The translations under genes were made by a program, and so were the position numbers. Shown piece by piece: positions 53,375-62,119 of a stretch of 64,000 nt of DNA (its first letter is position 1; each line of letters begins with the position of its first letter). Source of the stretch: DAOUJH01 sp965248955 (GTDB taxonomy: Bacteria > Chloroflexota > Dehalococcoidia > Lucifugimonadales > QGNO01); assembly GCA_965248955.1 (NCBI GenBank), contig OZ252212.1, positions 868,001 through 932,000 of the forward strand, given 5' to 3'. The notes beneath the pieces are model-generated. The model searched no databases and was not told the origin of the DNA. It saw only the letters and a program-made list of their open reading frames with translations.

Positions 53375-53614
53375 ATGTTTGTACCACTTGCTATGTTAGT
53401 GCCGCGAGGACAGGACGAGAGTCATAGACTGGCTGAGCCTCCAACCCTTGTGGATCGGAAGCTCGGAGGCGCTTTCCGGAGTCGCCTGAGCCGCCTCCTC
53501 AGATACGAACCTCCCACCGAAAAGTTCGCAAATCAGTACGCCTTGGCCCACCTATGGAGAATCGAACTAGAGAATCGAACGTCCTCTGTAGAGACCGTTC
53601 TAGAAGAAGACTAG
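53375..53614 (+). CDS. Hypothetical small ORF, 79 aa
   Basis: A frame from ATG 53375 to TAG 53614 encodes a charged protein with LVDRKLGGAFRSRLSRLLR and a terminal QYALAHLWRIELENR helix. No ribosome binding site is visible and I recognise no family. It may be a remnant or spurious. The following 53615-53856 has nothing I can identify. Confidence 0.25.
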   Translation: MFVPLAMLVPRGQDESHRLAEPPTLVDRKLGGAFRSRLSRLLRYEPPTEKFANQYALAHLWRIELENRTSSVETVLEED

Positions 53615-53856
53615 CTAGAAGTCCCGGTGTGGCCACCGTCTGCTGCAGCCAAACCGACGGTCCAAGAGTACCAAATGGTTTCGTCGCTATTGCCCGACGG
53701 CCATAAACGTTCGTTCAATGAAGGCGATGGTGCGCATGAAGGAAAACACTCGTCCAGGGAGAATGGCCGAAGTCCTATCCAGCGGACGCGGCGGCATACA
53801 ATCGTGTGGTACCAAATGGGACGGTTCCTTATCAAGGCCAGTATCGAGGCAAAACA

Positions 53857-54276
53857 TCAGGTGTCGAGACTCTTTTGAGTTTTCAAGCTCGCTAGGTTTC
53901 TTAACGTGCGGATGCCCGTCCCTTTACCCGTCAGAGGGTCACCCAAGGCCAGGATAGCCTCTTGCTCTTGGAGCGGTAAGCTGAGGAGACCCAAGACCTG
54001 CGTAACGTGTGCCCTGCTAATACCCAGCTCCCTTGACAGGTCTGCCCTGGAGGGTACGTCGTCGTTGTCTAAGAGTCGTTGCCAGTCCCGAGCAACAGCT
54101 ACGGGGTTTCTTCTCGGCTTCCTCGGATCCGCTTCCTGGAACAGGCCGATGAGCATGTCGGGTAAGGTCCCAATGTTCAAGAAGCGATAGCTGGTGCCAG
54201 GTCCGCGCTTGGTGTAGAATCGGACCCGGGCGACGACGGCGAAACGGAGGACGGTTCGGATCTTCCCCCCATGCAC
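53857..54276 (-). CDS. ParB-like helix-turn-helix protein
   Basis: The 139-residue ORF contains a helix-turn-helix (DLSRELGISRAHVTQVLGLL, residues about 79-98), followed by SLPLQEQEAILALGDP, as in the C-terminal part of ParB-type proteins and related recombinase-associated proteins. The first 60 residues are basic and not typical, so the true start may be internal. It may be a piece of a mobile element. No ParA or recombinase is adjacent. Confidence 0.5.
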   Translation of the reverse strand: MHGGKIRTVLRFAVVARVRFYTKRGPGTSYRFLNIGTLPDMLIGLFQEADPRKPRRNPVAVARDWQRLLDNDDVPSRADLSRELGISRAHVTQVLGLLSLPLQEQEAILALGDPLTGKGTGIRTLRNLASLKTQKSLDT

Positions 54277-54642
54277 GGAGCCAGATATAGCTATGACTTA
54301 GGATATATTTATCCAACGTTCCCACATAAGTTACCACACATTCAACGGGCGAGGATCCCATGAACATACCCATATGGCTATTGTACCTTCTGTCCTGTAC
54401 TACGTCGAACTTATGCGATTACACCAGAATCTCGATCCAGACCGGCGTAAAAGACTCCTGTATTCCGGGTGACGAGCCGAATTCAACAGGGGCAGCCAAA
54501 TGGGGTATTTGACCGGTTGTGCCTCATTAGACCCTCATGAAAGTTCGAATCCATCACAGTGGGCCTAACTTGACGGTAGACAGCAACTGTCTTGAAAGTC
54601 AAGAAGAATTACTGACGACTTGGGGACTCAAGTCGCGCCAGC
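54277..54642. other. Region without clear gene
   Basis: Only short frames are found. One of 32 codons at 54373-54471 (MAIVPSVLYYVELMRLHQ...) looks somewhat protein-like but has no ribosome binding site. No RNA gene is evident. Confidence 0.35.
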
Positions 54643-54831
54643 ATGTGGATGCTGGAGATCCCCCTGGTCCTCATACTGACCGGCACGACCCATACCTTTG
54701 GCCTGCCGGTGCTGGCCCATCTCAACGAGTTCGGCATAGCGTGGGCGATTGTAATCGCCATGGTTGCTCGGTTTGGCTTGTACATGCCGTATTTCATGGC
54801 GGGCCACTGGTTGCGGGTCAGCGTAACGTAG
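54643..54831 (+). CDS. Possible small membrane protein
   Basis: The frame from ATG 54643 gives 62 residues with two hydrophobic stretches, IPLVLILTGTTHTFGLPVL and WAIVIAMVARFGLYMPYF. It may be a short membrane protein or a fragment of a larger one. It lies 48 bp before tRNA-Gly. No ribosome binding site is clear. Confidence 0.35.
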   Translation: MWMLEIPLVLILTGTTHTFGLPVLAHLNEFGIAWAIVIAMVARFGLYMPYFMAGHWLRVSVT

Positions 54832-54878
54832 CGTCCTAGCCAACCGTGGGGCAATGCTATAAACTAGAGTATACCCCA

Positions 54879-54953
54879 GTGGGGGTAGCTCAGTGGTAGA
54901 GCCCCTGCCTTCCAAGCAGGCTGTCGCGGGTTCGAGTCCCGTCCCCCGCTCCA
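54879..54953 (+). tRNA. tRNA-Gly (anticodon TCC), CCA encoded
   Basis: Acceptor GTGGGGG pairs with CCCCCGC, with one T-G pair. The D-arm is GCTCAGTGGTAGAGC. The anticodon loop CTTCCAA gives TCC. The T-arm is GCGGG TTCGAGT CCCGT, followed by discriminator T and CCA. It is the right border of the accessory stretch that begins at tRNA-Asn. Confidence 0.95.
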
Positions 54954-54966
54954 CCTGTTAAAGCTG

Positions 54967-57900
54967 CTAGCAGTCGCCTGTAGTAGGAACTATGGCCGGT
55001 ATTTTCATCTCGTGGACCATGTCCATGAACTGAGAAACGTCCTGGCCTATGACCTCCTGCAGGCGCTCTAGCTGCGAGTCTATCCTGACAGTGAAGTCAT
55101 CCAACACGTCATAGGCCTGTTTTGGTGGGGCGAAATCGGCGCTGGACACCACGCCGGCCAGATCGGCCAGCTTGCGGTTAAGTTTGGCGGGAAGGTGAAA
55201 ACGATCCCGCTCTCCTTTGAAGTCCACCTGCACCAGGTCGTTCTCTATGACTGAAAGCTTTGCTCGCAGAACGCTGGCCGCCTCTGATACGGCGTCGGCT
55301 GAGGAATGACCAGCAGCACGGCGTGTCCACTCATCCACCTGCCGCTTGACGCTACGGAGCTTGACCACAGAGTCGTTGGTCTCCGACATCTTGTCACGTA
55401 TCTTGATCAGCAGGTCGAACTGCGCCTGAAAGTCCTCCTGAGTAGTGGCCACTCGGGGGTCTTTGACGATGTCGAAGGTCTCAGTCTGAGACTGACCTAC
55501 TACCTTCAAGACCACCTGATAGGTGCCGGGTGGCGCCAAAGGCGCGATCACTATCTGCTCCGTCGATTTGTCATCAGGGACCTTGCATGCATCGGAATAC
55601 TGCGTGTCCCAGATGAACCGGTTCATACCGGCCTCAGCCGATACTCTTGATACCTCCGATGGACCAGTCGATCCCTGACCATCCTCTTTCTTGCTGGAGA
55701 AGGTCTTGATCATTTGGCCGTCGGAGTCCAGGAAGCTGAGCAGTACCTCTTCATCCTCGGACGGTTTGTCCTTCAGGTAGTAGGTGACGATTACGCCGTC
55801 AGGCGGGTTCTTTCCAGCGTCCAGGAACTTGCGGAGCGTCTGACCCTGAATGTCCTTGGTCTCGCTGTAAGCGACTGCCCCCAGGGCGAGCTGGTAGTTC
55901 TTGCCCGGCCCAGCTACCCGGTACGTGTCACGCGGTTTCATGAGATGGAAGGATTTTGAGGCCAGGTCGTCCGTGACCTGGTGTATTTGGGTCACGTCAT
56001 CCAGGATCCAGAAAGACCGCCCGTGGGTAGCGGCGAGGAGGTCATTATCTTTGATAACCAGGTCGTACACGGGCACAGCGGGCAGGTTGGCTTGCAAGGA
56101 CTGCCAGGACGCGCCATCGTCAAAGGAAAGGTAAACACTGGTCTCGGTGCCGACGTACAGCAGGCCGCGTCGGGTTGGGTCTTCCCGAATGACTCGCGTG
56201 TAGTCTCCACCTGGGATCCCTTGAGAGATGTCCGTCCAGGTCTTGCCGTAATCGTTGGTTTTGTAGAGTATTGGCCTGGGATCGTCCAGCTTGTAGCGTG
56301 TCGCCGCTATGTAAGCCGCGGCAGGGTCATGAGAAGAAGGCTCAATCATGCTGATGAGCGTCCATTCCGGCAGGCCTTTGGGCGTCACCTTGTCCCACGT
56401 CTTGCCGTCGTCCCTGGATATATGGATGAGTCCGTCGTCCGATCCAGCCCAGAAGACGCCCCTTTCGTGAAGGGACTCGGTGAAAGCAAAAATGGTGCCG
56501 TAGGTCTCCGCACCCGTCGCGTCTATTGTGATGGGGCCTCCCGACAGCTCCAGAGTAGTGGGGTCGTTCCTGGTGAGGTCAGGACTGATGGCTTCCCAAC
56601 TGCTCCCCTGGTCTCTTGACCGGAACACCAGGTTGCCCGTTACGTACAGGATGTTGGGGTCGTGAGGTGAAAACTGGATGGGGTAGGTCCACTGGAACCT
56701 GTACTTCATGTCCTTGGCGCCCCACCCTGCATAGAACTCTGGCCACACCGTAACGTTCCTGACCTGACCTGTCCGATGGTCATAGCGAAGGAGGTTTCCT
56801 TCATCCGGGGAGATGCCAATGGCTCCCGAGAAGACGATGTTGGGGTCTTCAGGATGGACAGCTATGTAGCCGCTCTCCGCGTTGCCAACGGGATAGCAGT
56901 CGCTCCAGTGTATGGCGTCCTTGTGGGTGCGTGACGGGACGCTGATTGCGGAGTTGTCCTGTTGCGTACCGTAAAGCCGGTAAGGGAACTGGTTATCAGC
57001 CCTGACGTGATAGAACTGGGCGGTGGGCTGATTGTAAATGGTGGACCAGGTCTGGCCACCATTAAGGGTGACGCATGCGCCACCGTCGTTGCCTTCGATC
57101 ATACGCTGCGGATTGTTGGGATCTATCCACAGGTCATGGTTGTCGTCGTGAGGCGTGGTGACCCGGGTAAATACCCGGCCACCGTCCAACGATTTCCAGC
57201 ATTGGGAGCTGAGTATCCAGACGGTATTTGCGTCTTGGGGATCGGCGAAGATGTGCTGATAGTACCAGGGGCGCGCCTGCACATCCCGGCTATCGTTGAC
57301 CATTTCCCAGGTATCGCCGCCATCGTCTGACCTGTAAACGCCACAGTCTTCGGCCTCTATAGTGGCCCAGACGCGGCCCGGTTGGGCGGGTGAGGCCGCT
57401 ATGCCCATACGGCCCTTGAGACCCTTGGGCAGACCCGGGTTGTTGGTGATCTCCGTCCAGATGTCGCCACCGTCCACAGATTTGAATATTCCGCTGTCGG
57501 GGCCACCACTTACCAAGCTCCAGGGCGTCCTCAACGCCTGCCAGATGGTAGCGTAAAGGATGCGGGGGTTGGTGAGGTCAAAGGTCAGGTCGGCGGCACC
57601 TGCCTTGTCGCTCTTAAACAATACCTTCTCCCAGGTCTTGCCGCCGTCCTTGGACCTGAAGATGCCGCGCTCTTCATTTGGTCCAAAAGCATGGCCAAAG
57701 GCCGCCACATACACCAGGCTGGGATCCTTGGGATGGATACGGATACGGGAGATGTGACGCGTATCCGACAGGCCCATGTTGGCCCAGGTCTTGCCGCCGT
57801 CCGTGGACTTGTAAACGCCGTCGCCATAAGAGACGTTTCCTCGAATGCAGGCTTCTCCGGTGCCTGCATAGATGACATTAGGGTCGGAGTCGGCAACGGC

Positions 57901-58131
57901 TATAGCGCCAACCGCCGCCGTGTTGAAGAAGCCGTCGGAAACGTTTTCCCAATAGATGCCAGCGTCAGAAGTCTTCCACACTCCCCCAGCACAGGCACCG
58001 AAATAGAAAGTGGTCACATTCCAGGGGTCTCCAGCCACTGCAACCACGCGTCCCCCTCTAGGCGGGCCTATAGAGCGCCACCTCAAGGCTCCAAGAACGT
58101 CCTGCTTCTGTTTGACTTGTCCGATGGTCAC
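54967..58131 (-). CDS. Large Asp-box (VPS10/sortilin-like) beta-propeller protein
   Basis: This 1054-residue protein is built from repeated Asp-boxes. Examples are KSTDGGKTW, RSKDGGKTW, KSVDGGDIW, RSDDGGDTW, RSRDQGSSW and SRDDGKTW; I count at least ten, which form beta-propellers. It is commonly annotated as a glycosyl hydrolase or sortilin-like, but no catalytic residues can be pointed out. The last 250 residues are helical, with charged clusters. There is no signal peptide at the chosen start, which is odd for a family usually exported. It is convergent with tRNA-Gly. Confidence 0.85.
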   Translation of the reverse strand: MTIGQVKQKQDVLGALRWRSIGPPRGGRVVAVAGDPWNVTTFYFGACAGGVWKTSDAGIYWENVSDGFFNTAAVGAIAVADSDPNVIYAGTGEACIRGNVSYGDGVYKSTDGGKTWANMGLSDTRHISRIRIHPKDPSLVYVAAFGHAFGPNEERGIFRSKDGGKTWEKVLFKSDKAGAADLTFDLTNPRILYATIWQALRTPWSLVSGGPDSGIFKSVDGGDIWTEITNNPGLPKGLKGRMGIAASPAQPGRVWATIEAEDCGVYRSDDGGDTWEMVNDSRDVQARPWYYQHIFADPQDANTVWILSSQCWKSLDGGRVFTRVTTPHDDNHDLWIDPNNPQRMIEGNDGGACVTLNGGQTWSTIYNQPTAQFYHVRADNQFPYRLYGTQQDNSAISVPSRTHKDAIHWSDCYPVGNAESGYIAVHPEDPNIVFSGAIGISPDEGNLLRYDHRTGQVRNVTVWPEFYAGWGAKDMKYRFQWTYPIQFSPHDPNILYVTGNLVFRSRDQGSSWEAISPDLTRNDPTTLELSGGPITIDATGAETYGTIFAFTESLHERGVFWAGSDDGLIHISRDDGKTWDKVTPKGLPEWTLISMIEPSSHDPAAAYIAATRYKLDDPRPILYKTNDYGKTWTDISQGIPGGDYTRVIREDPTRRGLLYVGTETSVYLSFDDGASWQSLQANLPAVPVYDLVIKDNDLLAATHGRSFWILDDVTQIHQVTDDLASKSFHLMKPRDTYRVAGPGKNYQLALGAVAYSETKDIQGQTLRKFLDAGKNPPDGVIVTYYLKDKPSEDEEVLLSFLDSDGQMIKTFSSKKEDGQGSTGPSEVSRVSAEAGMNRFIWDTQYSDACKVPDDKSTEQIVIAPLAPPGTYQVVLKVVGQSQTETFDIVKDPRVATTQEDFQAQFDLLIKIRDKMSETNDSVVKLRSVKRQVDEWTRRAAGHSSADAVSEAASVLRAKLSVIENDLVQVDFKGERDRFHLPAKLNRKLADLAGVVSSADFAPPKQAYDVLDDFTVRIDSQLERLQEVIGQDVSQFMDMVHEMKIPAIVPTTGDC

Positions 58132-58322
58132 AGCGACTTATCTCCCTATGTCTCATGTTTGATTGGCGGCGCCCAATTGTCGCATTGTTCTCCTGAAGCA
58201 GACGGAAGAAGGCCATCGCTAGGAGAACAATGAGTCCTGTGCTACCAAGGTAAAAGAGGATGGACCCTACCCGATGGCGGATTATTGATGCAAGATAGAG
58301 TTCTTATAGTGCAGCATAGTCT

Positions 58323-59681
58323 CTAGACTTGAATAAGCCCCACGTTGCTTTCTATCTTGATTTCTGTACCAAACGGCTGGGACCGCCTCTGGAACCGCTC
58401 TAGCACTCTTTCTGCTACCTCTCCCTCGGCAAGAAGGGGACGACCCTGCTGGTAAAGGGGACGCTGAAAGCCTAGGTCAACGGGATGAAGCCGTATCTCC
58501 TTCAGCTGTCTGCCATCGAACCTGGTCATAGCAACGGCGCTCTCCCAACGAATGGCCTGTACTACTTGACCTCGTGTGCCATTGGCTGAGCGCGCGTCGA
58601 AGAAGTCGGCGGGGGTCGCTTCCCAGCCCAGGCCCTGCCGTAAATAGTTGTCGTGGGGTTGGAGAAGGACACTATCGTTCTGACAGATGAAGTCGCCCAG
58701 GCTATAGAAGATGGGCCTGCCTTTGTAGATCTCTATGCCTCGGTCTTCATGGGGCCCATGGCCTATGAACATATCGGCCCCGGCGTCTATGACGGCATGG
58801 GCAAGGACTCTGATATGGTCGGCGGGATCTGAGAGGGTCTTTCCGCCTTCGTGGGTGTGAATGGTGAACATAACCCAGTCCGCCATTCGTCTGGCATCGC
58901 TGACCCACTGAATATTACGTTCTAAGTCGGCTTCATCTATATAGGTGTGTCGCTCAAAGGAATCACCCAGCACGAATCTCGCCGGTGACGCCTCTCCTAC
59001 CACATTGGTCAGCAAATGCACCATGGAGTCCGTGTCCTGAATGGGGCTCTGGTATCCACTCTCACCTGAACGCCGCACCTGCTCCGCCCAGCCCAGACCG
59101 TTACTAATGCGACGGAGTTCATCAAATGCCTGACGATCCACAGTCCACTCTGTGGTGAAGCCAATGACGTTGGCGCCAGGGCGACCTATAAAGTCGCGGC
59201 GCTGTTCACCAGCCTGGGCCATGACTGAGACTCCTCCAGTAGGGCTTGTGGCTGAAACAAGAGCTACGCGCCCGTTGGGGGTGTTGAGATAGGCGGGTGC
59301 TGAAGCCTCTGCTAGGTGTCTCCCAGTGCCTGAGTGGACCAGCCCTGCCTCATCTAGATAGCGTATATTGGTGAGTACACCGTTTTCGCCAAAGTCAAAA
59401 GCATGGTTGTTGGCACAGGCGATCAAGTTGAGTCCTAGCCATTGGAGATCTTTGGCGAAACGAGGATCGCAGCGCATATATGTACCGCCCGAGAGATACG
59501 CAGGTGGGTCTTCATAGTTGTTTAACAACACCTCGAGATTGGTGAACCTTACATCTGCACTTAGTAACAAATCTCTCAGTTTGAGGAAGCGCTCCTCCCG
59601 GAACACACTTAATCCCTGAGTGATAAGACTCTCACCTGTGATGGCCATAAGGATGTTTCCTTGCTCAGATTCATAAAGCAT
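58323..59681 (-). CDS. CapA/poly-gamma-glutamate-synthesis-type metallophosphatase-like protein
   Basis: The 452-residue protein matches the CapA (PGA_cap) family. It has FTNLEVLLNN, ANNHAFDFGENGV near 95-107 and FIGHGPHEDRG, which carry the metal-ligand residues, plus GRPIFYSLGDF. CapA takes part in poly-gamma-glutamate capsule export or anchoring in Bacillus, but this family includes other functions and no capB or capC gene is nearby. The ATG at the 11th codon downstream is an alternative start. Confidence 0.85.
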   Translation of the reverse strand: MLYESEQGNILMAITGESLITQGLSVFREERFLKLRDLLLSADVRFTNLEVLLNNYEDPPAYLSGGTYMRCDPRFAKDLQWLGLNLIACANNHAFDFGENGVLTNIRYLDEAGLVHSGTGRHLAEASAPAYLNTPNGRVALVSATSPTGGVSVMAQAGEQRRDFIGRPGANVIGFTTEWTVDRQAFDELRRISNGLGWAEQVRRSGESGYQSPIQDTDSMVHLLTNVVGEASPARFVLGDSFERHTYIDEADLERNIQWVSDARRMADWVMFTIHTHEGGKTLSDPADHIRVLAHAVIDAGADMFIGHGPHEDRGIEIYKGRPIFYSLGDFICQNDSVLLQPHDNYLRQGLGWEATPADFFDARSANGTRGQVVQAIRWESAVAMTRFDGRQLKEIRLHPVDLGFQRPLYQQGRPLLAEGEVAERVLERFQRRSQPFGTEIKIESNVGLIQV

Positions 59682-59926
59682 GTTGGATTCCCCCCATGAA
59701 CTGGTCTGTCTCTTCCACCCAGAACCAGGTCTGATGCAGCTCCGGGTTATGAACTTTGAGGCCTCATCTGATATAGCAGGGTGACTGCCGTATCATACCA
59801 CCGCTTGCTCTCCGCCGACACGGGTCAGTACAGGTTAGCTAACCTCAGGCCCTTAACGGTTGATATGCCGATAGATCGCGGCTAGGCTTGGAACGGCTAT
59901 GAGGATTAAATGCAGGAGGTGCTCCA

Positions 59927-60769
59927 ATGGTTAAACCGCGGGTGATTTATATGGCGAAAGAAGACTCTTTTCTGGAAGTAGACAAAGATTACTACAACCG
60001 TTTAGCCATAGAAACAGAGAAACGAGGCTTAGTGGAACAGTTTGTGATTCCCCCAAGGTCGGGAAAAGCCTGGATGGTATACGCCGGCCAGGTGTGCCGC
60101 ATCGTTGTAGTAGAGGGTCCCCAGGTGGCCGACTTCAATGTTTGGAACCTTCACAACCCTCACGAGCGATTCTGGGCAGCTCGAACCAAACAACTCCACA
60201 GGGCCCATGTGGCGAGGCATGATAGACTCTGGTCTTGCATGCCGTATCTTCGGCCTATGTTGACTATTACGAATGAGACTATACGGTACGGGTTGGATGA
60301 GGACGGGGCTGGCTGCCATGACCTCTTGGGAACGCGTTGTGATCCCTACGTTCACAAACTGCTGAACCATGAGGAGTTCGACTTCACCTGTCATTCCAAT
60401 CTGGTGCGAGCTGTCCTGCCCTATCACCTGACCGAGAACGACGTGCACGACGTTCTGAACATTTTCCAGGTGACTGGCCTCACAAAAGACGACAAGTACT
60501 TCGTTAAACCCAGTCCAGCCCAAAAAGGGGACTTCTTTGAGTTCTTTGCCGAAATTGACCTGCTTTGCGCACTCTCTACATGTCCCGGGGGAGACCTTTC
60601 CATCCCAACATGGGGCCCTGACGCTGGGGACCCGGCTCCGACATGCAGACCCCTCGGTGTAGAAGTGTACCAACCAGCGCCTGAGTTACTGGAAGGGTGG
60701 GAATCACCTTCGCCTTCCGACTATCGTGGCGCCCACGGAGTTACCATACCCCAGAGTGGTATGGTATAG
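59927..60769 (+). CDS. DUF1989 (urea-carboxylase-associated) family protein
   Basis: The 280-residue protein has the DUF1989 pattern: VIPPRSGKAWMVYAGQVCRI, VADFNVWNLHNPHERFW, and a Cys-rich region around DGAGCHDLLGTRCDPY with Cys and His residues that may bind metal. Members include the two subunits of carboxyguanidine deiminase and urea-carboxylase-associated proteins. Here there is no guanidine or urea carboxylase neighbour. CAGGAGG precedes the ATG. It is convergent with the MFS gene that follows. Confidence 0.85.
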   Translation: MVKPRVIYMAKEDSFLEVDKDYYNRLAIETEKRGLVEQFVIPPRSGKAWMVYAGQVCRIVVVEGPQVADFNVWNLHNPHERFWAARTKQLHRAHVARHDRLWSCMPYLRPMLTITNETIRYGLDEDGAGCHDLLGTRCDPYVHKLLNHEEFDFTCHSNLVRAVLPYHLTENDVHDVLNIFQVTGLTKDDKYFVKPSPAQKGDFFEFFAEIDLLCALSTCPGGDLSIPTWGPDAGDPAPTCRPLGVEVYQPAPELLEGWESPSPSDYRGAHGVTIPQSGMV

Positions 60770-60800
60770 GCAATTTCCAGTGAAGAGGCAAGAATTGAGC

Positions 60801-62027
60801 TTATACTCGGCGCAACCGTGGCGATGCTGCAGCGATAGCCAGAACAATCAAAGCTAGAGAGCCACCATTGATAACTAAGGCTGTTGGCGCGTTAATAACC
60901 TGAGCGAGAGCGCCTACCTGTATGTGTCCCAGAGGACCAATACCCAAACCCAACACCCAGATACCTACGGCTCTACCCCTCTCCTCTTCACTTACGTTGA
61001 GCTGAAGAGTGGTCTGCTGAAGTGTGTCGAAGGCACCCATGACGACGCCGGTCAGCGTAATCGCAGCGAGTCCCAGCAAGAACGACGGAGAGATAGCAAA
61101 CCCCACCAAGCTTATCCCAAAGATGGCACTAGCCGTTAGAAGAAGCTTCCCCTTGTAGGAGACATCGCCTAAGGCAACCAAGCCTAGCAACCCCACCAGT
61201 GAGCCAAAGGCCTGTAATCCCATCATTAATCCTAGTCCCTCTGCACCTACGCCAAACACATCCACGGCAAACACGGGCAGAACGGCGAAATGAGAAAAGG
61301 CGAGAATTTCAGTTATAAAGACCAAGCCAAAAAGCATTGCTACAGTACGGTTTTGCTTGATGAGACGGAACCCTCCAAGGAAGTTGGACAACATGGAAGG
61401 GTTACCGCCAATAGCATACGTCGAGCCGGTCCGGAGCGACAAGAACAAGACAAGAGCCAAGAAATACCCAACCCCCATAGCGTAGAAGGCGCCGTCTGCA
61501 CCCAACCAAGCAATGAGACCTCCGCCAAACACGGAACCTGGGATACCCATGCCCCAAAAGGCGAGATTGTTCAAGGCTATTCCGTTCATGGCCCTGGCTG
61601 GTCCAACAATGTCGTAAATATAAGGGTGGCGGACAGTGAAGTGAAAAGCCTGGACGGTGCCGAAACTCATTCCCAAGGCAATAGTCAGGGGAACGTTGAT
61701 GGTACCCGTGCTCACCAAGAGTGCGGATAAGAGGCTTAGAATAACTTGCGTGGTGACCAGAATCTGCAAGACCCTTCGGCGGTCTATTCGATCAGCGATA
61801 GCACCTGCCACGGGGCCGAGACTAAAGGGTATGAATCTCAGGGCAGTGGCGATGCCTACGATGAACGGGGAGTCGGAGAGTTGAAGCACCAACCAACCGA
61901 AGAGCACGTTCTGTATCCAAAAACCGTGGGCTGTCCCCATAGTGCCGAACCAGAGGATACGATAGTCGCTGGACTGGAACGAAACGAAAGCAATACTGGG
62001 ACGCCAGCTTTGGGTTTTCTCAGGCAT
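60801..62027 (-). CDS. MFS transporter
   Basis: This 408-residue, 12-helix MFS protein has FQSSDYRILWFGTMGTAHG and the first-half loop IADRIDRRRVLQILV. It is an exporter-like member close to the other MFS genes of the window, ending LAAASPRLRRV. It is followed on the same strand by the next MFS gene upstream, with a 92-bp gap. Substrate unknown. Confidence 0.9.
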   Translation of the reverse strand: MPEKTQSWRPSIAFVSFQSSDYRILWFGTMGTAHGFWIQNVLFGWLVLQLSDSPFIVGIATALRFIPFSLGPVAGAIADRIDRRRVLQILVTTQVILSLLSALLVSTGTINVPLTIALGMSFGTVQAFHFTVRHPYIYDIVGPARAMNGIALNNLAFWGMGIPGSVFGGGLIAWLGADGAFYAMGVGYFLALVLFLSLRTGSTYAIGGNPSMLSNFLGGFRLIKQNRTVAMLFGLVFITEILAFSHFAVLPVFAVDVFGVGAEGLGLMMGLQAFGSLVGLLGLVALGDVSYKGKLLLTASAIFGISLVGFAISPSFLLGLAAITLTGVVMGAFDTLQQTTLQLNVSEEERGRAVGIWVLGLGIGPLGHIQVGALAQVINAPTALVINGGSLALIVLAIAAASPRLRRV

Positions 62028-62119
62028 ACTTGCAACGTCTTCCTGCTCCCCCGAACCATATCATTCCATGGATACTCTTCTTTGGCTTTGCAGAGTCTAT
62101 GACACCACTGTCCCAATGT

